DNA of 64,000 nt from positions 1,848,567 to 1,912,566 of the forward strand of contig NC_014804.1 in assembly GCF_000151105.2 (NCBI RefSeq). The letters run 5' to 3'. Below the pieces are notes generated by a model. The model was not told where the DNA came from, did not search any database, and saw only the letters and a program-made list of their open reading frames with translations. Position numbers and translations under genes: made by a program. Shown here one piece after another: positions 24,384-32,974 of this stretch. Source of the DNA: Thermococcus barophilus MP (GTDB taxonomy: Archaea > Methanobacteriota_B > Thermococci > Thermococcales > Thermococcaceae). How positions within the stretch are numbered: position 1 is the stretch's first letter; every line of letters starts with the position of its first letter.

Positions 24384-25582
24384 AGCTTCTCACCAAACAT
24401 TACCTTTATGTATGTTTTCTCTACATTTTTGGCTATGTTTTTCCAATCATATTTTTGTGAATCTTTTTTGTTTATAGTTGATATCTTCAATATTTGTTTT
24501 TGATTCGAGATAAGAATGATAATAGTATTAATAAGGTTTGATGGGACTTGTGATGTATCTACGAGGTATCCATTTCTTTCCTCTTTTACTATCCAGGGTA
24601 TGCCACCTACTTTAGTAGCGATAATTGGAAGGCCTGTTGCCATTGCTTCAAGGATAGCCGTTGGCACCCCCTCAAATTTGGATGGTAATATGAATACATC
24701 TGCGGAATAATATGCCTGTAGTAGGGGTTTGCCAGTGAGATATCCAGTAAACATAACTTTGTCCTCAATGCCTAACTTTCTTACTAAGTTTTCAAGCTCT
24801 TGTCTTTGTGGCCCATCACCTACAATTAACAAATTTAAGTTAAATTTTTCTTTTTTTAAGAGCTCGTTAAACGCAAGTATTAACTCTTTTACTCCTTTTT
24901 CCTTTTGGAGCCTCCCAACATATAGGATAGTTTTTACATTTCCCTTGTGTGTTTTGTACTTCTCCACATTCTCCTTAAAGCTTTGAAGGCTCTCATAATC
25001 GATTCCATTCGGAATGACAACTATTTTCTCTGGGGACACCCCAATTTTAATGAAATATCTTTTAGCCCTTGGGTCAAGAACAATAATTTTGTCGATCTTT
25101 GATAAAACCCACTTTCCTATACTTTTGTTATAAAACTCTGACAACAGATTTAGCCATCTGTTACTTCTACGTCCATAACCATGAACAGTTAGTATGAGAG
25201 GCTTTTTGTGCTTACTAAGTACCTTTACCAGAAACGTTACAAAATCTGTATGTACAAGCATGTATGAGTGCGTATGAACAACGTCAACATTTCCAACCAT
25301 CTCTTTTAATACCCCAGCTATATAACTAAGCATGTAATATCCTCGGGCATATGGAAAGTATGGGGGCTTGGCTGGGATTCTAGTGATCTCAACGTTGGGA
25401 TTATACTTCTCGTGGTCTATATTTATTTTTCTTGCCCTAAAAATACCTTGAAATTCAATAACGTCCGATGTCAATACAGTAATCTGGTGTCTCTTAGATA
25501 GGTAATTGGATAGATTATACACATAATTTGCTACACCATCTATTGCAGGTTTGAAATGGTCACAAATTTGTAATATCTTCAT
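24380..25582 (-). CDS. glycosyltransferase family 4 (GT-B)
   Basis: A 400-residue GT4 enzyme. The N-terminus is MKILQICDHFKPAIDGVANY (glycine loop), then VHTHSYMLVH, GRLQKEKGVKELI and the sugar-nucleotide motif LPSKFEGVPTAILEAMATG. The length is full. It overlaps the downstream membrane-protein gene by 4 bases. It follows the nucleotidyltransferase gene after 12 bases. It probably adds a sugar to a lipid-linked glycan in the cytoplasm. Confidence 0.92.
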   Translation of the reverse strand: MKILQICDHFKPAIDGVANYVYNLSNYLSKRHQITVLTSDVIEFQGIFRARKINIDHEKYNPNVEITRIPAKPPYFPYARGYYMLSYIAGVLKEMVGNVDVVHTHSYMLVHTDFVTFLVKVLSKHKKPLILTVHGYGRRSNRWLNLLSEFYNKSIGKWVLSKIDKIIVLDPRAKRYFIKIGVSPEKIVVIPNGIDYESLQSFKENVEKYKTHKGNVKTILYVGRLQKEKGVKELILAFNELLKKEKFNLNLLIVGDGPQRQELENLVRKLGIEDKVMFTGYLTGKPLLQAYYSADVFILPSKFEGVPTAILEAMATGLPIIATKVGGIPWIVKEERNGYLVDTSQVPSNLINTIIILISNQKQILKISTINKKDSQKYDWKNIAKNVEKTYIKVMFGEKL

Positions 25583-25594
25583 ATGTACTCCCTC

Positions 25595-26665
25595 CTATAT
25601 TACTATTTTTCCACATGCAATTTTCCAGTATTGTTGCACAAATTCTCTTGCGAGTTTCCATATTTTAATGGGCGATACCTCTTTGGTATTTATTCCAAAT
25701 TCCTCAAGAATTCCCTTTAATTTTTTATATGCAAATGTGGTTTGCTCAGGATCGAGTACCAGAACCATATAAAGTAGAATAACGTGAAGATACCTATCAA
25801 GAGGTTTTCCGAATAGTGTCATCTTTAAGACTCTTCTTGAAACAGAATTCCTCAGCATTAACAAAAGGAACAATGCAATTTGAATCCTCTTTATTACTCC
25901 TATTCTCTGAAAAAGATATTTTGATTCAAACTCTTCTATTATCCCATCTATAGTTCGATCTTTCGTAGAATAGTCTGTTTTAGTTAGTTCAAGAAAGATC
26001 TCTAAGAGTATATCTCTCCCATTCCTTATCAGTGAAGGATCAAAATGCAGTGGGTGCCCCAAGGAGGCCCTAACAATGATTTTATATGCATTTTTGACTC
26101 TTTTATCTGAAGATAATTCCGAGACTATTTTCCAAGATCCGGCATAAATACCCTTTTTTATAAGCTTTAAGTCTGCACAATACAGTATTGCTTTAGCTAT
26201 TTTTCGGTTCACCGTTCTGTGATCGTAGCTTTCATGATTTATCACAAGCGAGTTTACAAAGTAGAAAACTGCATCAAAGAAATATTGGTATAACTCGGAA
26301 TTAGGAAGCTCTCTGGGGGAGTCTATTGTTATCCTCTTTCTAATATCGTCTCCACACAGAATTATTCCTTCTTTTTTTATATGGAACAGGAGAGTATCTT
26401 TTCCTCTTTTCATCCTGCTATATGTCAAAGGCGAGATTGACACATCGGCTTTAAGTTTTTCTTTTAAGATTTTTTCTTTTCTTTTTATTATTGGAAAGAG
26501 CAACGGCAGAAGTATAATAGGAACAACTATGTATAGGTCATAGTCACTTTCAGCAGTACCATCCCCCCGAGCTCTGCTACCGATTAAAATCACCGAATGT
26601 ACAAAAGGCAATTTTAGTTCATTGCAGATAATTTCTTTTGCTGAATCTGTAATAATTGGCTTCAT
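25595..26665 (-). CDS. nucleotidyltransferase-fold protein
   Basis: A 356-residue protein. Residues about 20-55 carry VILIGSRARGDGTAESDYDL, the Pol-beta nucleotidyltransferase signature with the Gly-Ser and Asp-x-Asp pair. The remaining 250 residues are mainly helical and unrecognised. It starts directly after the stop of an alkaline-phosphatase-superfamily gene and precedes a GT4 gene. A MNT domain inside a glycan operon is unusual. It could transfer a nucleotide or phosphosugar to the glycan or lipid, or modify a protein; this is inference from context. Confidence 0.7.
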   Translation of the reverse strand: MKPIITDSAKEIICNELKLPFVHSVILIGSRARGDGTAESDYDLYIVVPIILLPLLFPIIKRKEKILKEKLKADVSISPLTYSRMKRGKDTLLFHIKKEGIILCGDDIRKRITIDSPRELPNSELYQYFFDAVFYFVNSLVINHESYDHRTVNRKIAKAILYCADLKLIKKGIYAGSWKIVSELSSDKRVKNAYKIIVRASLGHPLHFDPSLIRNGRDILLEIFLELTKTDYSTKDRTIDGIIEEFESKYLFQRIGVIKRIQIALFLLLMLRNSVSRRVLKMTLFGKPLDRYLHVILLYMVLVLDPEQTTFAYKKLKGILEEFGINTKEVSPIKIWKLAREFVQQYWKIACGKIVI

Positions 26666-27847
26666 CTACCCCACCAGTGGTTGCCCTTCTACTGTTTTTG
26701 GAATTTCCAGATCTAAAAGTTTCAATATTGTAGGCATAATATCGACAACGCTTGCTTCAGTTATTCCCGAAATAGTAGGGGAAATTAATACTGCCTGCTG
26801 TTCTTTAAGAGCTGGGTGATATCCGTGCATAGCTTTAGGTATGCTCCATGATTTAAAGCTTGGGTATAAGACATATCCTTGATCAACCAAAAATATGTCT
26901 TCACCATATTTGTTATCAGAAAAGTGTATCCTAAGTTGTTTTTTCTCTTTAGTGGATAATAAGTGGCCATAACCCAAGCTGTTGAGTTTTTCTCTAATCT
27001 TTTCTTTGTATCTCTCATCAAAATACCAAAATCTCATCATAGTACTTTCTATTGCTATGAGATACTTCTTGCCTAATTCCTTGTCTTTTACCCATGATAT
27101 AGTGCTAATTTTCTTATTTACGTTTGCCATACCATGATCTGAAAAAACAAGCACTTCGAAATTATTTCCAAATTTCCTTCTATAGGTATTGACTAAATGT
27201 TCAACTTTTCGGTCTATCTCTCTAAGTGTATTCCTATGTTGTTTTGAGCCAACCCCAAATATATGTCCAACTAAATCCGCTTTGCTGAAATAGAAGATAC
27301 TAACATCAGAAGATAATGCATTTTTAAGTGTTGCTTCACTAATATGGGTAGAGTAATAGAATGATACCCCATTTTCAATTAAGACATCAACAAGAGAAGG
27401 CACTGGAAAAGCTTTAGGTTCGGTATAATGCTTGAAAGTTACTACATCAAAGTATGTAATAATCTTATAAGGAATGTTGTATGGTGCCAACTCAGAATAA
27501 CCCAGTTTTTTTGCATAATAAGGATAAACATATTTTGAGAGCAAAAAGTTTATTCCACTGCGTATAATTTGGATCGGAATATAATCAATAGGCTTTGATA
27601 ATTTGATAAGAGGAATTTTCGAATATGGCGAATAATTCGGATTATAGTAGTATTCAATCCATATTCCATGCCTGTCTGGATATGTTCCGGTGAAAATTGT
27701 AGCACCAATGGTAGTTGAGAAACCCAATACAGATTCCAATGACACTATATTCTCTCCTCTATTTGACAATCTATACAAAAAGGGAGTGTCCGTTTCATTT
27801 ATAAACCCAGGGTTTAAGGCATCTATGAATATTCCTAAAATCTTCAC
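26666..27847 (-). CDS. nucleotide pyrophosphatase/phosphodiesterase family
   Basis: A 393-residue alkaline-phosphatase-superfamily protein. Asp9 in GIFIDALN is the first metal ligand. The FSTTIGATIFTGTYPDRHGI region carries the Thr nucleophile (about 45-46). VLVFSDHGMANVNKK and AMHGYHPALKEQQAVLI supply the second metal site. It lacks a signal peptide. It ends one base before the nucleotidyltransferase gene and overlaps the upstream GT4 gene by 1 base. It probably hydrolyses or transfers a phosphodiester on a surface-glycan precursor. Confidence 0.85.
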   Translation of the reverse strand: MKILGIFIDALNPGFINETDTPFLYRLSNRGENIVSLESVLGFSTTIGATIFTGTYPDRHGIWIEYYYNPNYSPYSKIPLIKLSKPIDYIPIQIIRSGINFLLSKYVYPYYAKKLGYSELAPYNIPYKIITYFDVVTFKHYTEPKAFPVPSLVDVLIENGVSFYYSTHISEATLKNALSSDVSIFYFSKADLVGHIFGVGSKQHRNTLREIDRKVEHLVNTYRRKFGNNFEVLVFSDHGMANVNKKISTISWVKDKELGKKYLIAIESTMMRFWYFDERYKEKIREKLNSLGYGHLLSTKEKKQLRIHFSDNKYGEDIFLVDQGYVLYPSFKSWSIPKAMHGYHPALKEQQAVLISPTISGITEASVVDIMPTILKLLDLEIPKTVEGQPLVG

Positions 27848-28995
27848 TAGACAAGCCTCCTTTGGTCGATTATGTTTTTGTATAACTTTTCATATTCTCT
27901 TGCAACTCTGTCCCAAGTGTATTTCTCTTCAACAAGCTTTTTTCCAGCTTTTGAAAGTTGTTTTGCTAAATTTTCATTTTCAAGTAACATTAATAATGAG
28001 TTGGCTAAAGCTTTTTCGTCTTTTGGAGGAACTAAGATTGCGACATCTTTGAAATGATCTCTGTTACCCGGAATATCAGTAGCGACAACAGGTAAGCTGA
28101 AATACATTGCTTCGAGAATTGTAGTGGGTAATCCCTCCGATAGAGAGGGCAAAACAAAAATATCCGAGTTCTCATAAAGCCATGCTAGCTTTTTATCACT
28201 AATCCTCCCTGCAAACACCACCGAATCTGAAAGATTATACTCTCGTACAAGCATTTCAAAATAATTTCTATCCTCACCTTCTCCAACTAATATGCACTTT
28301 ATTTTCTTGCTAGTTGAATTTTTTATAATTTTTATAGCCTTAATTAGCCATTCTACACCCTTCCTCCTTATTAACCGTCCCACATATAGTATTTTGATGT
28401 CTGCATCCATAGTCCACTCGTTACCATCTGCTTCTTTTGCTAATTTCGTAAGAACTTCTGGATCTATGGCATTGTGGAGAATGTAAGTTTTATTGGAAAT
28501 TTTTGGAGCGATAGTAGACAAAAACTCTTTATCAGACTCTGAATTTACTACTATTATATCACTTAGCTCCAGTATTTTCTTCCCAAAAGTTTTCATATAA
28601 GTCTTTTCTATTGTATCAGCTATATAATTTCCAAACTTTAGTTGTCCATGATTCGTAAGAACCAACGGGAAATCTTCCTTTTTCTTGGCATAAGCTGCAA
28701 CCATTGAAGAAAAAGCATGTTCATTGTGAATGTGAACTATATCAAATTCCTTAAATCGTTTAGGAACTTGCAGGAACTTTGGAACAATTGGATTTCTTAA
28801 AGGTCTTGTGATTAGATTATATCTTTCAACGGTTATTCCATCAATTTCTTCAAATTTCTTGGATTTTGGAAAATTTGACGTTATAACACGAACTTCATGT
28901 CCCATTTTAACTAAGTATTTACTTAGATTATACACGTATCTTTCTTGTCCTCCGGGATACGGGAGAAAGTATGGAACAAATTGTAGTATCCTCAT
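27847..28995 (-). CDS. glycosyltransferase family 4 (GT-B)
   Basis: A 382-residue GT4 enzyme: MRILQFVPYFLPYPGGQERY, then VHIHNEHAFSS, GRLIRRKGVEWLI and the Glu-x7-Glu motif LPSLSEGLPTTILEAMYFS. The N-terminal PGGQERYVYNL motif is typical of transferases in archaeal surface-glycan loci. It is tightly packed, 3 bases after the GT2 gene and overlapping the next gene by one base. Confidence 0.92.
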   Translation of the reverse strand: MRILQFVPYFLPYPGGQERYVYNLSKYLVKMGHEVRVITSNFPKSKKFEEIDGITVERYNLITRPLRNPIVPKFLQVPKRFKEFDIVHIHNEHAFSSMVAAYAKKKEDFPLVLTNHGQLKFGNYIADTIEKTYMKTFGKKILELSDIIVVNSESDKEFLSTIAPKISNKTYILHNAIDPEVLTKLAKEADGNEWTMDADIKILYVGRLIRRKGVEWLIKAIKIIKNSTSKKIKCILVGEGEDRNYFEMLVREYNLSDSVVFAGRISDKKLAWLYENSDIFVLPSLSEGLPTTILEAMYFSLPVVATDIPGNRDHFKDVAILVPPKDEKALANSLLMLLENENLAKQLSKAGKKLVEEKYTWDRVAREYEKLYKNIIDQRRLV

Positions 28996-28998
28996 CTC

Positions 28999-29889
28999 TT
29001 ACTCCCTCACCATCCTCGCTAAGACGTTCAGCGTCAATCCCGCAATGAACAGCTGAATTCCAATTAGAGTAAAAATCCCCGCAGCTATAGCCTGAGTTAA
29101 AAACACATCTCCCCCGCTCCAGTATGGCTTCAATGCCCAGTATGCAAATACCCCAGCAACTGCAAAGCTGATTAAACTCAAAATGCTGAACAATAATAGA
29201 GGCCTCTTATACCCAATCAGCCCCACAACCTTAGCTAAGACCCCAACTCCATGCGAAACTGGATTCTTCTTGTGCTTTTTAGGAACGTCGTACCTGACGT
29301 TTATCGGAACCTCAACTATCTTCAAGCCCTTCTCGGCTAACTCATGTATCATCTCGCTCTCGACGTGATATCCATCGGCATTCAGCTCCAAGCTCTTCAA
29401 GGCTTTTCTGCTTAAAGCCCTGAAGCCGCTCTGTGAATCTGTGATCTTAACTCCTGATGCAAGAACTGTTGTCTTGTTCAGCACCCATAGTCCAAGCCTC
29501 CTGTAGAAGGGGATGTTCTTATGTGCATTATTCAAATACCTCGATCCAATAACTAAATCTGCCTCACCCTCAATAATCGGCTTTAACAAAAGAGGGATCT
29601 CTTCCGGATTGTGCTGTCCATCTGCATCCAAACAAACAACGGCATCATAATCATTAGCTAAAGCATGCTCAAAACCCGTCTTCAATGCCTGTCCTTTTCC
29701 CCTATTGGTTTTATGCTTAAGAACAACGGCTCCAACTTCTCGAGCTATTTCAGAGGTTCTATCCTTAGAGCCATCGTCAACAACAAGAACATCCCCATAC
29801 TTCTTAGCTAAAGCCACAACTGAGCCGATCGTTAATTCTTCATTATATGCTGGAATCACTATCAAAACCCTGGAACCGTCATTCGACAT
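28999..29889 (-). CDS. dolichyl-phosphate sugar synthase-like GT2
   Basis: A 296-residue GT-A enzyme with a membrane anchor. VIVIPAYNEELTIGSVV opens the domain. VVDDGSKDRTSE and CLDADGQHNPEEIPLL give the Asp-x-Asp-type metal site. DSQSGFRALSRKAL follows, and two C-terminal membrane segments begin near 225. Such enzymes make dolichyl-phosphate sugars that feed lipid-linked oligosaccharide assembly. I start it at ATG 29889 after GGGGGAGTGAAC; a GTG lies two codons earlier. It heads the leftward operon. Confidence 0.9.
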   Translation of the reverse strand: MSNDGSRVLIVIPAYNEELTIGSVVALAKKYGDVLVVDDGSKDRTSEIAREVGAVVLKHKTNRGKGQALKTGFEHALANDYDAVVCLDADGQHNPEEIPLLLKPIIEGEADLVIGSRYLNNAHKNIPFYRRLGLWVLNKTTVLASGVKITDSQSGFRALSRKALKSLELNADGYHVESEMIHELAEKGLKIVEVPINVRYDVPKKHKKNPVSHGVGVLAKVVGLIGYKRPLLLFSILSLISFAVAGVFAYWALKPYWSGGDVFLTQAIAAGIFTLIGIQLFIAGLTLNVLARMVRE

Positions 29890-29950
29890 GTTCACTCCCC
29901 CGTTTAAGGTTTGCTGAAAGCCATGATTTTACTTTCCTCTTGGTGATTTT

Positions 29951-29964
29951 ATTATTATAAAGCC
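29951..29964 (-). promoter_or_regulatory. TATA box for the leftward glycan operon
   Basis: On the minus strand GGCTTTATAATAAT lies about 62-75 bases before the ATG at 29889, after a purine-rich stretch. It would start transcription near 29930. The rest of the gap 29896-30071 is A+T-rich and shows no gene. Confidence 0.5.
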
Positions 29965-30071
29965 ATCTCACTCTGTGCATTTCTACTATAAGTTATGTCT
30001 ATTACATTGTTGAGCACAAGTTAATTAATAAACTTTTTTTGGAATAGTTAAATGGTGAAGTAAACTGTTTT

Positions 30072-30638
30072 TCAGCTTTTCATTCTCAATTTAAACTCAA
30101 CTTTTTTCAAATTCCTAATTTCTTTCAGAATCAGCAGTATTATAAACCCAGCGGCTATGGCAACTTGATTCTCTGGGGTGTACAGATATGGATACTTTGC
30201 TTTCACAATCCACAGCATCGAGAACAGCACCAGCACACCAGCGGCAACATCTCTCAAAGCCCTGAAGCTCAGTCCCTCTTCCCCGGCAATCAGCAGGGCT
30301 GTTCCCCAAGGTAAAAGATAACCATACAGCAGTCCGGCAGCTAAAACAAAAATTCCGATCAGCTGGAGCGGTGTGAACTTCACCTTGAGCTCAGTCCCAC
30401 TTAAAATTTCTCTAAGAATGGCTATCGATGGAACAATGATTGCCAGAGCTTTTAGAGATTCATACGAGATAAAATCTCCAACATGAACCTCACTAACCAA
30501 TAAAATCCCATAGAAGAAATATATCAGCAGGGCTGAGTCTCTGCTCTTTCTTGAAGCTAAATACGCCACAACCAATAATATCACAGCCCATGCTCTGAAC
30601 GCTATTCCAGCTATGAGTGAAGCTATCAGCCATATCAT
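30072..30638 (-). CDS. small polytopic membrane protein
   Basis: A 188-residue protein with about six hydrophobic segments (IWLIASLIAGIAFRAWAVIL at the start) and a basic C-terminus (RNLKKVEFKLRMKS). I recognise no family and no catalytic residues. It sits between the glycan operon and a toxin-antitoxin island and has the same direction as both. A PIN toxin gene ends 32 bases before its start. Confidence 0.6.
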   Translation of the reverse strand: MIWLIASLIAGIAFRAWAVILLVVAYLASRKSRDSALLIYFFYGILLVSEVHVGDFISYESLKALAIIVPSIAILREILSGTELKVKFTPLQLIGIFVLAAGLLYGYLLPWGTALLIAGEEGLSFRALRDVAAGVLVLFSMLWIVKAKYPYLYTPENQVAIAAGFIILLILKEIRNLKKVEFKLRMKS

Positions 30639-30670
30639 TGTTTTAACCCCTTTAGATTATGCGGGATGAC

Positions 30671-31180
30671 TTATGTCTTCTTATCTCCCTTTGCCGGAAT
30701 ACCTCTTTCTGTAAGCTCCTCTTTCAGCTTTTCAACGCTGTCAATTAGCACTATCCCCTCTTTTTTGCATGCCTCTTTAAAGTCATCGTCAAGCGAAACC
30801 AAGTATTTAATCCCGTAGAACTTGCAGGTCGCTAAAATCAAAGCATCATTTGGAAGCAAACCATACTTTCTGGATACCTCGATTGAAAGAAGTATTATTT
30901 CAGAAGTTACTTCCAAAAAGTTTGGAATGCTTAACATTGGAAAGAGGGATTTTAGAAATTCCTCCGCTGTTTCTTTAACCAGCGATTTGTTCTTTTTTAG
31001 TTCCCAGTAGGATTTTCCAGTTTTTGCTTTTATAAAGATGAAGAATACTTCACTGTACACAATCCCATTTACGAACGCAGTAAAGCTGTGCTTAAAGATG
31101 TGTTCCAGCAACTCAACTGCTCTTGGATTATCCTTTGCAAATTCAATTATAACATTGCTGTCAAGGAACAAGCTCGTCAT
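30671..31180 (-). CDS. PIN-domain toxin
   Basis: A 169-residue PIN protein: TSLFLDSNVIIEFAKDNPRA, the central VNGIVYSEVFFIF, then GLLPNDALILATCKFYGIKY and LVSLDDDFKEAC. It is a full-length paralogue of the toxin at 15739. It starts 20 bases inside the antitoxin gene upstream. The PIN acidic residues are all present, so it should be an active RNase when not blocked. Confidence 0.83.
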   Translation of the reverse strand: MTSLFLDSNVIIEFAKDNPRAVELLEHIFKHSFTAFVNGIVYSEVFFIFIKAKTGKSYWELKKNKSLVKETAEEFLKSLFPMLSIPNFLEVTSEIILLSIEVSRKYGLLPNDALILATCKFYGIKYLVSLDDDFKEACKKEGIVLIDSVEKLKEELTERGIPAKGDKKT

Positions 31181-31346
31181 AGAGTTCTGCCTCCAGTTCT
31201 TCCCAGCTTTTTGCGGTCTTTAAAGAACCTCTCGCCTTTTTTAAAGCTTCATCAACATTTGCTCGGGCTTTTAACCTCTCAATTTCCTCTTTAATCTTCA
31301 CTTCAACTTCTTTTGGGATCCTAAATGTAATAACAACTTCCCCCAT
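31161..31346 (-). CDS. antitoxin of a PIN module
   Basis: A 61-residue protein, MGEVVITFRIPKEVEVKIKE, with a middle that matches the family (LKKARGSLKTAKSWEELEAE) and the ending YDELVP. It is related to the antitoxin at 15561. The ATG follows GGGAGGGGACATGGT. It overlaps the toxin by 20 bases. Two decayed relatives lie just upstream (31373-31539 and 31564-31803). Confidence 0.75.
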   Translation of the reverse strand: MGEVVITFRIPKEVEVKIKEEIERLKARANVDEALKKARGSLKTAKSWEELEAELYDELVP

Positions 31347-31372
31347 ACCATGTCCCCTCCCTTATCGGTCGG

Positions 31373-31539
31373 TTAAATAATATCATCATAAATCTCAGCC
31401 CTCAGCTCTTTTGCGGACTTTTTGGTTTTAGCTAATCCAAAAGTTCTCTCTAGAATGTATTTCTTCTTTTTCAGCTCATTGATCATTTCTTTGCCTCCTC
31501 TTCAAGGCCTTCAGGAACGACAATCGTTATTTCTCCCAT
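31373..31539 (-). pseudogene. decayed antitoxin
   Basis: From ATG 31539 the frame reads MGEITIVVPEGLEEEAKK and stops. One frame over it continues as ERTFGLAKTKKSAKELRAEI and YDDII to the TAA at 31373-31375. It is the same family as 31161-31346 with a single frameshift near 31485. No toxin gene follows it; the next gene is the intact antitoxin. Confidence 0.7.
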
Positions 31540-31563
31540 TTTTATGCCACCTCAACAGGTTTA

Positions 31564-31803
31564 TCAGCATTCCTCATTATAGTTTTTGTCGTACCCGCTC
31601 TCAAAAATTTTAGCCTTAAGGTCTTTTGCAGATTTTTTTAGTTTTTAGTATGCCTTTTAGGGATCTAAAGCCTTTGATGAATTCCTCTAAGTCTTCTTTT
31701 CCGACTAAGGTCCTGACAAATTCTCTATCTCCCGCTTTACAAATTCTTCCATCCCATCTGGAACATTAATTTTGATTACTACTTTTCCCACTTCTTTCCC
31801 CAT
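31564..31803 (-). pseudogene. decayed antitoxin
   Basis: ATG 31803 opens MGKEVGKVVIKINVPDGMEE, then the frame breaks. It resumes as LVGKEDLEEFIKGFRSLKGI, breaks again within an A-run, and ends KSAKDLKAKIFESGY. At least two frameshifts. It belongs to the family of 15561 and 31161. It lacks a toxin gene downstream. Confidence 0.7.
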
Positions 31804-31855
31804 TATCAATTTTTGTTATTCTCTAAAAAGTTTTTCTAAGGCTTAAAGCTTTTAA

Positions 31856-31969
31856 TTAAATTGTTTTGTCCAAATCTTCTCTGGCTTCGAGCTTAAGCTC
31901 ATCAATTTTTATTGGCTTTGTAAGCTTTAACACGCCATCTTCATAGACAGCCTCAAAGCTTTTGACATT
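31856..31969 (-). pseudogene. decayed DUF104 (AF2212-like) antitoxin
   Basis: The frame NVKSFEAVYEDGVLKLTKPI, then KIDELKLEAREDLDKTI with TAA at 31856-31858, matches the AF2212/PG0164-type antitoxin N-terminus (usually MSKxFEAIYENGVLKP). A one-base shift separates the ATG (ATGTCAAAAGC) from the body. A member of another antitoxin family, also without a toxin. Confidence 0.6.
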
Positions 31970-31980
31970 TTTCTTTTCCT

Positions 31981-32005
31981 AAGCTCCCCTTAGGGCGGGG
32001 ATAGG
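31981..32005 (+). repeat. hairpin resembling an IS200/IS605 end, copy 1
   Basis: AAGCTCCCCTTAGGGCGGGG is a GC-rich imperfect hairpin in an A+T-rich setting. It closely resembles the sequence at 34298-34323. Hairpins of this kind (GCCC TTTA GGGC) mark the ends of archaeal IS200/IS605-type elements. No tnpA or tnpB gene is nearby, so this would be a solo remnant. Confidence 0.4.
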
Positions 32006-32061
32006 TACTTCTCACCCTTCCATTTAAGTGCTCCGCAAGGAGAAGTTTTAAAAGAAGAAAG

Positions 32062-32544
32062 TCACTCTCTCTTTTGCTTCTTCTTTGGTTTTGGAGGCCT
32101 GGGAACTACTGTAAAGCCGTAAGTTGCAAAGTCACTGTCGAAGGTAAAGGCTTTGGTGATTTCGAGGCGTTCCATGATTGCGAAGCTCAGGCAGTCCACC
32201 AGATCCATGCCATCTTGATCTTTGAATTTTTCGAAGAGTCTCCATGCCTTTTCCCAGTCTTCTTCAGTCTCATCTTCGATGAGTATGTATTTGCTTGAGC
32301 AAATCAGGTTTTTAAGTTGTATTGCGACGCGTTTTCCGTTTACCTTTGAAGCACCGTTGAGGAATTCTACGAGAACAGGGCGTCCAACTACGAATTTTGC
32401 ACCTTTCAGGACGGAAGACTCAAAATAGCTCACGGCAATCTCATGATTCTTGTCTCCCTTATCGAAAAAGGCAATTAATGTTCCTGTATCCATATAGATG
32501 AGTTCGGGTTTTACTGCACGTCCGGGATTCATTCGCTTGACCAC
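32062..32544 (-). CDS. PIN-domain toxin
   Basis: A 160-residue PIN protein: PELIYMDTGTLIAFFDKGD, the central GRPVLVEFLNGAS, and GMDLVDCLSFAIMERLEI then AFTFDSDFATYGF. The basic tail (PKPKKKQKRE) is unusual. It starts within the end of the antitoxin gene (32529); GTG 32544 or ATG 32532 (MNPGRAV) could be the start. Predicted RNase toxin. Confidence 0.82.
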   Translation of the reverse strand: MVKRMNPGRAVKPELIYMDTGTLIAFFDKGDKNHEIAVSYFESSVLKGAKFVVGRPVLVEFLNGASKVNGKRVAIQLKNLICSSKYILIEDETEEDWEKAWRLFEKFKDQDGMDLVDCLSFAIMERLEITKAFTFDSDFATYGFTVVPRPPKPKKKQKRE

Positions 32545-32798
32545 TCAACCACGCCCCAAGTGTCCTTCTCACTTGCTTCTGGGTCTCCAGTGTGGAGGAG
32601 TCCTATGCCTTTCCAAATGGGATCGTCGTAAATATTTTTGACGAGATCTTTCTTGTGTGCATCAGCATAATCGCGCAAGCTTTCTCTAATAACTTCTTTG
32701 AGAGAAACGCCCCGGTGTATTGCAATCGCCTTCAGGACATTGTAGGTTTCCAAATCTATTTCCGTTTGCACGACTTTCATTTTTTTCGTTGCCACCAT
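32529..32798 (-). CDS. ribbon-helix-helix antitoxin
   Basis: An 89-residue protein. KVVQTEIDLETYNVLKAIAI then GVSLKEVIRESLRDYADAH is a clear ribbon-helix-helix DNA-binding domain. The C-terminal tail (DTWGVVEWSSE) probably binds the toxin. It overlaps the toxin gene by 16 bases. Its promoter region has a pair of direct repeats around a TATA box (32821-32859), a likely site for autoregulation. Confidence 0.83.
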   Translation of the reverse strand: MVATKKMKVVQTEIDLETYNVLKAIAIHRGVSLKEVIRESLRDYADAHKKDLVKNIYDDPIWKGIGLLHTGDPEASEKDTWGVVEWSSE

Positions 32799-32820
32799 TT
32801 ACCTTACCCTAATTGAGAGT

Positions 32821-32859
32821 TTACATTTAATCTCTTATAAAATTTTTGTTACATTTAAT
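32821..32859 (-). promoter_or_regulatory. promoter with direct-repeat operator
   Basis: TTACATTTAAT occurs at 32821-32831 and again at 32849-32859, 28 bases apart. Between them, on the minus strand, lies TTTTATAAGAG, a TATA box 36-46 bases before the ATG at 32798. Repeats bracketing a TATA box suit repression by the ribbon-helix-helix antitoxin. Confidence 0.55.
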
Positions 32860-32974
32860 TACTTAAGAAAGCCATGTTGAATGTAAATAACACTTGAAGA
32901 TTTCATACCATATTGCCGCATTCTTCCTTTTCCTTTATACTCCTCATTGCCAGTTAAAGCCTCAACAATTGAAA

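Noticed and set aside
29896-30071. Gap searched for a tRNA or small RNA
   Set aside because: No cloverleaf or GC-rich fold; only promoter-like A+T-rich sequence.
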